A DNA stretch of 64,000 bases from assembly GCA_963855995.1 (NCBI GenBank), contig OY979728.1, forward strand, positions 4,078,330 through 4,142,329. Reading direction: 5' to 3'. The position numbers were made by a program, and so were the translations under genes. Below are positions 60,801 through 64,000 of the stretch, piece by piece. Within the stretch, counting starts at the first letter, position 1; the number at the start of each line of letters is the position of its first letter. The notes under the pieces were generated by a model, which saw nothing but the letters and a program-made list of their open reading frames with translations, did not search any database and was not told the DNA's origin. Origin of the DNA: Muricea muricata. Lineage: Eukaryota; Cnidaria; Anthozoa; Malacalcyonacea; Plexauridae.

Positions 60801-61363
60801 CACGTATCGCCCGGATTTGTTGTTATCATGCTCCAATGGCTCTCTATATGCGGTCGAGCTCACTGTTGGTTACGAAACAAATCTTGAGAATAACGTAAAG
60901 CGGAAAAAAGCTAAATATAGAGAACTAGTAAAGCAGCTAAATCAAGACTTTAATGAAGTAAAATTTGTAAATCTTTCGATGAGCTCCCTAGGTATTTTTG
61001 CACAAGAGTGTTCTTCATTCCTAGAAATGTTAGCTAATGTTGGTCTTGAGACAAAGCACCAAACGTACTGTATTAGAAGAATGATGAATATTGCCATTAG
61101 AAGTACTTACTATATTTTCTGCCGCCGAAACAAGGAATGGGAAAGCCCAGACTTGCTAGCTATTTAAAATACCTGATTGTCTTGTATATATATTTGCATG
61201 TATTTTGTTTGGGTTTCTTTTTTTGGGGGGGGGGGGTGGTTATCAATTCATAGTGGTGATTCAAATAGCCAATTGTAAGTTACCTTATTTAGCGAGATTT
61301 ACAATTGTATATAATATATAAGAAAATAATAAATAAAGTTTCCATTATTATTATTATTATTAC
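57844..61363 (+). mobile_element. Full-length R2-group LINE (restriction-like endonuclease type)
   Basis: A single long ORF (57865-61167) is followed by about 180 bp of 3' UTR with a G tract (61226-61237), AATAAA at 61332 and an (ATT)n tail. Both ends border on ATT repeats, which could be the insertion target, the tail, or both. The 5' boundary is uncertain. Confidence 0.75.
57865..61167 (+). CDS. R2-like retrotransposon protein, apparently intact (1100 aa)
   Basis: N-terminus: two CCHC-type fingers (residues about 51-66, CSFCDQDFVSLGRHTWRC, and 103-121, CGKICKGARGLKMHQRSC), expected to bind target DNA. RT: fingers motif 'CTILIHKKG', motif A LLDLKNAFG (about 508), motif B GVLQGDCLSPLLF, motif C FADD (about 611). 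C-terminus: zinc knuckle CTFCLSPESLLHVVAGC (916-932, C-x2-C-x7-H-x4-C) and restriction-like endonuclease residues YRPDLLL (about 980) and AVELTVG (about 995). This is the order of R2/NeSL/HERO-type LINEs, which act by target-primed reverse transcription. All hallmark residues are present and there is no stop or frameshift. The true start may be Met at 57964. The exact clade cannot be assigned by eye. Confidence 0.88.
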   Translation: MLCTCQQFYRYFVFESQYFLTNLDLFNHIKNNIMIRSSIIAMLSICVVCSFCDQDFVSLGRHTWRCKQRINHAEQDRPNTSSREVPVMQSPNVAVQSRTVVKCCCGKICKGARGLKMHQRSCQVIHGLNDELSADIEEQITTDNTTDPPETYSHSIDTDITNDESLPELKQGINLPKNDSGWLTANDYFKCTLQLYDPIRLPDVNSKIKLLNDVIYNYFADNFGHNETVPDECMVDKYKECTVKELKKALQNLKSNHGDLSEIKYVSRTLRNKLRNNNNNELTSSSNESFNHDNFIGRNFWGYIKKVINKKDSILPSFNVTDCFTYFSKSLAKINPTKLFNIPSWIPNLSDPEVQFNLDPPTYQQISNIIRKMKSSGSPCPLDQLSIICFKRCPYLRTYLSELIHEIWLSGTVPTEWKKACTILIHKKGNTNDPSNFRPITLESIPLKVFTSCLRNAMYSFLASNNFIEHSIQKGFTPNLSGTLEHTSQMADIINKARIRQRSIVITLLDLKNAFGEVHHNLIQSVLDYHHIPDHIKFVIKSLYTDFQTSIITSEFCTPFISVGRGVLQGDCLSPLLFNMCFNTFIQHIKAEKYRQFGFSFKLLNPIHWFQFADDAAVVTGQESENQHLLNRFSIWCQWSNMIIRVDKCSTFGIKKAISKSVQYLPKLIINNKLIPTTKIGEAFQYLGRYFDFNMSNDNHKMELTKLINELMTDIDSKPLHPRNKLLVYSRYVLSKLSWHFTVATLSKTWVIENIDPVVNQYIRKWLEIPISGTLSSVFLTCSKFGQSIYPPSVKFIQCQTVLRQALKLSPNESINELWKSTNTHTNIQYDVYNSTKEVLKVFRSEHEEKLQNQLTCQGSFFSSVTKFSLSKLNKMWSTAQSKLPKNIFNFTIRYINNSLPTGKNLNRWGISSSPGCTFCLSPESLLHVVAGCQFYLDRFTWRHNSILNFVANTFQTVNGATLYADIPGFKSPAIITGDTYRPDLLLSCSNGSLYAVELTVGYETNLENNVKRKKAKYRELVKQLNQDFNEVKFVNLSMSSLGIFAQECSSFLEMLANVGLETKHQTYCIRRMMNIAIRSTYYIFCRRNKEWESPDLLAI

Positions 61364-61369
61364 AGCAGA

Positions 61370-61564
61370 TTGGCTGAGTTAATCGCTGACAAGAAAGCCG
61401 AAAGCTATGCCAATACCATATCCTGGATCAGAGCAAAAGTGTCTTTTGCAATTCTGCGTTCGGCCATATTATGTCTTAGAGGGTCAAGGTCAAGAAGACG
61501 ATCACCATTAAACATTACTGACCATGATATGAACTTGGATAATATTAGAGCATTTTCAAATTGA
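61370..61564 (+). other. C-terminal fragment of an unidentified repeated ORF
   Basis: Directly after the LINE tail and a TTACAG acceptor-like site, 64 codons read '[18 protein letters not shown]' and '[19 protein letters not shown]' to TGA. The amphipathic, Arg-ending composition looks like the end of a mobile-element protein. I cannot name the family. Confidence 0.4.
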
Positions 61565-61721
61565 CTCTATCCTATCCCCTATTTTTATTTTTTTTAATTT
61601 TACTTTTATTTATTTATTTTTTTTATTAATTTTATGATTGGAACTTTAATAGGAAGGACCTACTCTTTTTAAAATATTTAAATTGTACGTAATTTGTAGT
61701 ATATTTTAATAAAAGTTATTA

Positions 61722-63030
61722 TATATTATTATTATTATTATTATTATAGTCTTTATTAGGGTCATTGACATGCAAATATATGACAAAAAAGCTATTTACA
61801 ACTGACACAAGTATGTACCCTAAATGGGCAAGGCACGAACGGGACTCAAAGAACCATGCAAGGCACCTTCCCATATTTAACACTAAGAACTTACGTGAAC
61901 AAACATATAAAAAAAAACATTACATTTACATTACACTATAAATGTCGATTTACACAGCACGACAAGCCGCTTGAGATTCTCACTCCGGCGCATGTAACCT
62001 GGGCCACGTGCACACACAAGGCTCCCGAGTTGTTAAATAATTTAAAGAAACCAGCATAGACCTTACAACTTACTATGTCTTCCGGTAAAGAATTAAACGG
62101 TCTCGGAGCCTGGTAAATAACTGGAAATTGACGAATATTAGTTCTGCATAAAGGAAGTATAATTTTCCGAGCATTTCTAGTATTATAATTATGAATTTCA
62201 TTATGCTTCTGAAATAAGTTTAAAAAAGCTTCTGGCCATATTCGATGATTATAAGAATACATAAACTGACCCATTTCTAATGAACATATATCAATAATTT
62301 TTAATATTTTACCTTTTTGGAATAACGGGCTAGTTTGATCTAAAAACCAAGTTTTGTTCATGATTCCATACGTTTTTGAAGTATTAGAATTCTATTAACA
62401 TTACTTTTATATGTAGACGCCCAAACGATGTTACAATAAATTAAGTATGGATAAACAAGAGAATAATAAAGAGTTCGCAGAGATGATTTAAGCCCGTTTT
62501 CCACTTGGCGAATTTGTTCGCGCGAACAGAAAAAAAAGTAGGAACGGTTCCTACTTGTTCGCGGCGAATTTTTTCGCCAACCAATGTTAACCAATCACGT
62601 TGCCGAATTCTTGTTTTCGCTTCGCGTCGCGCGAACAAATTCGCCAAGTGGAAAACGGGCTTTAGGAAGGAAGAAACTTGCTTTATAAATTATTCCTATT
62701 GATTTGGAAATTTTGTTAGCGACATTGTAAACATGAGATTTCCAAGATAAATGTTCATCAATAACCACTCCTAAAAAAATATTATCTTTCGTTTGCATAA
62801 TTTGTTTGCCATCGATAACCAGGTTAATGTTAAGTTTATTTCTTTTTTGCCTTGGGGTAAACTTTTTGAAAAGCTGAGCCACACCCATGATACTAAACGT
62901 ACTGATACCTGTTTGAGAGGTAACTTTTTATCCAATCCAATGCTAACCCACGTATACCATAAACATGTAATTTTTTAACTAAAATAGCATAATTAACAGT
63001 ATCAAATGCTTTCGAAAGATCTAAGAATAT
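61722..63030 (-). mobile_element. LINE fragment (CR1/L2/jockey group), internally deleted, with (TAA)n tail
   Basis: Read on the minus strand: RT motif A region ('[13 protein letters not shown]', about 63025-62990), '[15 protein letters not shown]', then a deletion that removes motifs B and C, then the post-RT region ('FLGVVIDEHLSWKSHV', 'LVYPYLIYCNIVWAS', 'NYNTRNA', 'RPFNSLPEDI'), ending in a (TAA)n tail at 61747-61722. The reading is cut by the MITE at 62491-62661 and by frameshifts. Confidence 0.82.
62491..62661. mobile_element. MITE with TTA target duplication inside the LINE
   Basis: Ends AGCCCGTTTTCCACTTGGCG and the complement, with TTA on both sides (62488-62490 and 62662-62664). The inner sequence has 'gaacaaattcgcc' and 'ggaaccgttcctac'-type pairings. 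TTA duplication fits PIF/Harbinger. Removing it with one TTA rejoins the LINE frame exactly. Confidence 0.88.
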
Positions 63031-64000
63031 TCAGACAGAGTATTCCTTACGATCTATCGCAGCAGAAATTCTATCACACAAATCTGAGAAATGAGAATAA
63101 AGTAGACGTTGATGAAGTTAATCACTTGCTTAAGGATACACCGCCTCGACAACCTTCGATTGGTCAAGTCAAAAGTCATCCAAATCACTTAAGCCCAAGG
63201 AAAGCGACCGGGGTAGACGATATCCCGGCATGGATACTTAAGCATTTCTCGGAAGACCTCGCACCTGTGATACATGACATTATTATATGTAGTATTAGTC
63301 AATGCCGTTATCCAACCTTATATAAACATGCTTTAATAACGCCGGTACCTAAGGTCACAAACTCATGCGACTTTGAAAATGACTTCCGCCAAATATCTAT
63401 TGTCTCGCAGATGGCCAAAATCATAGAAAAAATTCAACTCCAACTGAATGGTCCGGATCTTAAGGTTAAAAATAGCCAGCATGCGTTTACTCAGGGAAGG
63501 TCTACTGTATCCGCCTTAATATCTATCACTCAAAAATGGTATGACGCCACAGACAATTCTCTCTCTGGCAGAAAAGGTGTTCACGCTATATTCCTAGACT
63601 TCTGCAAGGCCTTCGATTTGGTGAACCATAAAATCTTACTCGAAAAACTTGCGTATATGAGAATAAATAAATCCTTTTGGCTATGGATAAGTAGTTTTCT
63701 CTCGAGCAGAACTCAACAGGTAAATTTAAATGGAACTTCATCATCAATTGCCAATTGTCCTTGTGGCGTTTCGCAAGGGTCTGTACTTTCACCAGCACTT
63801 TTTAATATACACATAAATGATCTGGAAAACTCGATTCCTGACGATTTGGATATAGATACAACCAAATACGCTGACGATTGCACTGAAGACCAGCTAGTCG
63901 AACAAGGCAATTCCAGCTCCATGCAAATAGCAATAGATTATGTCTGTAAGTGGGCAGAAACGAACAAAATGGAATTGAATAAAAAAAAAACTAAAGATAT
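63006..64000 (+). CDS. LINE reverse transcriptase, 5' truncated, runs off the window
   Basis: The frame is open from ATG at 63006 to the edge. The first codons belong to the neighbouring minus-strand LINE; the element itself starts about 63031. RT landmarks: '[14 protein letters not shown]', 'PVPKV', '[11 protein letters not shown]', motif A '[15 protein letters not shown]', motif B '[15 protein letters not shown]', motif C 'YADD', then '[16 protein letters not shown]'. It is of the CR1/jockey type common in anthozoan genomes. The endonuclease domain is missing, so this is a 5'-truncated copy, but with no stop in over 320 codons it is young. Confidence 0.82.
   Translation, partial: MLSKDLRIFRQSIPYDLSQQKFYHTNLRNENKVDVDEVNHLLKDTPPRQPSIGQVKSHPNHLSPRKATGVDDIPAWILKHFSEDLAPVIHDIIICSISQCRYPTLYKHALITPVPKVTNSCDFENDFRQISIVSQMAKIIEKIQLQLNGPDLKVKNSQHAFTQGRSTVSALISITQKWYDATDNSLSGRKGVHAIFLDFCKAFDLVNHKILLEKLAYMRINKSFWLWISSFLSSRTQQVNLNGTSSSIANCPCGVSQGSVLSPALFNIHINDLENSIPDDLDIDTTKYADDCTEDQLVEQGNSSSMQIAIDYVCKWAETNKMELNKKKTKD

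Noticed and set aside
62900-63100. Head-to-head LINEs as a twin-priming inversion of one element
   Set aside because: Both halves contain RT motif A with different sequences ([12 protein letters not shown] and [12 protein letters not shown]), so two different LINEs meet here.

Overview
This window is eukaryotic. Its coding sequence is split into small exons with GT/AG borders and phase-1 introns, the base composition is AT-rich, and transposon remnants occur throughout. The recognisable host genes encode modular secreted or membrane-anchored proteins built from PAN/apple, EGF and fibrinogen-like domains. The fibrinogen-like domain strongly resembles the family annotated in stony corals and other anthozoans as 'uncharacterized skeletal organic matrix protein 5-like' (recognised from memory, not by a search). 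I infer a cnidarian, most likely an anthozoan/scleractinian.

Layout. 1-2.9 kb: a minisatellite and a transposon with inverted termini. 2.9-49.3 kb: a tandem, plus-strand array of one exon-shuffled gene family: gene A (2981-6490), gene B (11329-14751), a pseudogene psiB' (17037-19007), gene C (21571-27896), a pseudogene psiD (31651-38027) and gene E (44194-49308). Two N-terminal modules occur: type 1 is a signal peptide, PAN and an EGF-like exon; type 2 is a hydrophobic signal/anchor, PAN and a short linker. All genes share a 139-141 codon Trp/Cys-containing module that I cannot name ('module G'). They then end either in an unnamed Cys-rich C-terminal module ('module W', two exons; A, B, C, psiD) or in EGF repeats plus a fibrinogen-like domain (psiB', E). 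B combines the type-2 N-terminus of E with the C-terminus of A/C. C and psiD lie in a head-to-tail segmental duplication of about 9.75 kb (18953-28710 and 28711 to about 38465), whose left edge lies inside the last fibrinogen exon.

Transposons are unusually easy to delimit because the paralogous copies act as empty sites. They include a 3.5-kb element with about 750-bp inverted arms and TTAA flanks (7041-10588), a foldback element with a 10-bp target duplication (14980-15414), a decayed hAT element with a perfect 8-bp duplication (38638-41791) carrying a nested MITE, and several further MITEs.

49.3-56.4 kb is mostly non-coding, with two palindromic MITEs and one candidate signal-peptide exon. 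56.4-64 kb is a retroelement graveyard: a broken Ty3/gypsy fragment, one apparently intact single-ORF LINE of the R2-like (restriction-like endonuclease) group lying between ATT microsatellites (57.8-61.4 kb), a minus-strand LINE fragment split by a TTA-flanked MITE, and a plus-strand LINE reverse transcriptase running off the right edge.

Exon models come from reading splice sites and phases by eye. No expression or homology search was available.
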